From positions 22,120,131 through 22,184,130 of the forward strand of contig NC_085050.1 of assembly GCF_963662255.1 (NCBI RefSeq): DNA of 64,000 nt, read 5' to 3'. The position numbers were made by a program, and so were the translations under genes. Positions 62,842 through 64,000 of the stretch are shown piece after piece. How positions within the stretch are numbered: position 1 is the first letter of the stretch; each line of letters starts with the position of its first letter. The DNA comes from Cinclus cinclus. Its lineage: Eukaryota > Chordata > Aves > Passeriformes > Cinclidae. The notes under the pieces were generated by a model that saw nothing but the letters and a program-made list of their open reading frames with translations, did no database searches and was not told the origin of the DNA.

Positions 62842-63375
62842 GTGCCTGAGATTATAAGCTCTATTCGGCAAGCTGGGAAAATTGCCCGTCAAGAAGAGTT
62901 TCAGAATAGTCTCTCAGATGTTGAAGACCCTTTTGCCAAAAAGTTTGAGGTGCTGTTCTGTGGACGGGTAACAGTTGCACATAAAAATGCACCTCCAGCT
63001 CTCATAGATGAATGCATTGAGAAATTTAACCATGCAAGTTGTACAAAAAATTCAGATTTCAACTCATCATCTCAACAACATGAAACTGCCAACAACTTCG
63101 GAGGCTTCTCTTTCAGCAGCAAATTGCGGTCTGTATTCCAGCCCTTGGTCAACGAAGAGGAGGAAAAAAGGCCAATTAGGAAATCTTTTTCTCAACCTGG
63201 ACTTCGTTCCTTTGCTTTTAAGAAGGATTTCCAAGAGGGAAGCCTCAGGAGTAGCAGCTTTGTCAGGTCTTTTGAAGAAGATGCAATTTCACTGAACCTA
63301 AAAAGTCAACTCATCTATGGACACAGTGTTGTGCAGCCAACTGACATTGCAGAAAACCGGACTATGTTGTTTACG
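62842..63375 (+). CDS. TBC1D1: TBC1D1 second coding exon (residues 140-317)
   Basis: The exon encodes [20 protein letters not shown] and continues through [16 protein letters not shown] and [15 protein letters not shown] to the motif [19 protein letters not shown] and the end [16 protein letters not shown]. These are TBC1D1 signatures: the end of the first PTB-type domain, then the linker with the AMPK phosphorylation site (Ser237 in human; here Ser256 by my count, codon 63190-63192), then the start of the second PTB domain. The acceptor is CTGCTGTAG (ending 62841) and the donor is ACG|GTAAAG at 63376. The exon is 178 codons, phase 0 at both ends. The spacer between the PTB region and the AMPK site differs from mammals and is rich in Ser, Asn and Glu. 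The frame beyond 63375 to 63477 is intron. Confidence 0.96.
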
Positions 63376-64000
63376 GTAAAGCAAGATTTGTGGCCTCTGG
63401 TGACGTTTGCACATCTTGGAGTTTGGAGTGGCAGACACCAAAGCAGATGTTCTGACAGATGGCAGTTACTTCTTTGATAATTTAATTGCAACTACCAAAG
63501 CTTAGCTTAAACTTGCCTATTTCTCTGGAGAGCGTTACTTGTTAGTGCAAATTGATTTACATATTCTAAATAAGTTTATATTAAATAGTTTAAAAGAGTA
63601 CTACCTGAAATCTTGGGATTCTAAAGGAAGTTTTTAGAAAGTTACTGCAAGTTAGAAGGTAGTTGTGCAATTGCAGAATGGTAGGTACACTTAGACTAGC
63701 TAGTAACAGCACAAATAAATTTCCAGGGGAATGAATTGCCTGTAAGTAGAGCAGAGGGATGAAGCCATGAGTGAGAGCTAGTAGACTTTTCCCATTATAA
63801 GCAGTGTAATTGATGAAGGTGCTCAAGCCAACATGTCTGTGTAATGATGGAGTAGAAGTGTAATAGCTTCCTACACTACTCCACACATGCCTCCACTCTT
63901 GCCCTGCTTTGGTGTGGCTAGCAGTGCCCTTGCCTTGATAGATGAGCAGCAAAACTATTTTCCAAGAACTGAGAAGCAAGTAAGGAATGTGATATTTGCT
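63376..64000 (+). other. TBC1D1: TBC1D1 intron 3, start only
   Basis: Intron after the GTAAAG donor, running off the window. Nothing recognisable; the 129-codon reverse-strand open frame (63590-63979) shows no motif. The remaining TBC1D1 exons, including the Rab-GAP TBC domain, lie beyond the window. Confidence 0.75.

Overview
The window looks like avian nuclear DNA, or at least sauropsid. Exons have GT-AG borders, introns are AT-rich, and CpG islands mark the promoters. Interspersed repeats are dominated by CR1 LINE fragments ending in the typical ATTCTATG-type 3' repeat, and no Alu- or B1-like SINEs are visible. Two protein genes are recognisable, both on the + strand and in the order known from vertebrates: the 3' half of PGM2 (phosphoglucomutase 2 / phosphopentomutase) and then the 5' end of TBC1D1 (Rab GTPase-activating protein of the AS160 family). 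The species cannot be named from this alone.

Layout. Positions 1-2044 are PGM2 intron. The last six PGM2 coding exons lie at 2045-2225, 2344-2437, 3503-3632, 6084-6273, 6885-7018 and 7760-7862; all phases agree and together they give about 276 C-terminal residues and the stop. A polyadenylation signal at 8118-8123 is followed by a GT-rich element. About 6.4 kb of intergenic DNA follows, with a CR1 fragment and an exact 134-bp tandem duplication. A CpG island (about 14580-15480) probably holds TBC1D1 exon 1, which is non-coding. After a 7.4-kb intron, exon 2 (22327-22849) carries the start codon at 22433 and residues 1-139. A 40-kb intron leads to exon 3 (62842-63375), residues 140-317, which includes the conserved AMPK-site motif. 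The rest of TBC1D1 lies beyond the window.

The most interesting observation is inside the 40-kb intron. A second compact CpG island (about 44850-45300) contains an ATG in good context followed by ten codons and a splice donor in phase 0, exactly the phase needed to join exon 3. This predicts an internal promoter producing a TBC1D1 form with a new ten-residue N-terminus in place of residues 1-139. A 22-codon upstream ORF ends one base before that ATG. The remaining intron is ordinary non-coding sequence with CR1 copies, microsatellites and a diverged pair of unclassified 77-bp repeats.

The two genes act in carbohydrate metabolism (PGM2: pentose and hexose phosphate mutase) and in insulin- and AMPK-regulated glucose transporter traffic (TBC1D1). 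They are not a functional operon; their proximity is conserved synteny.
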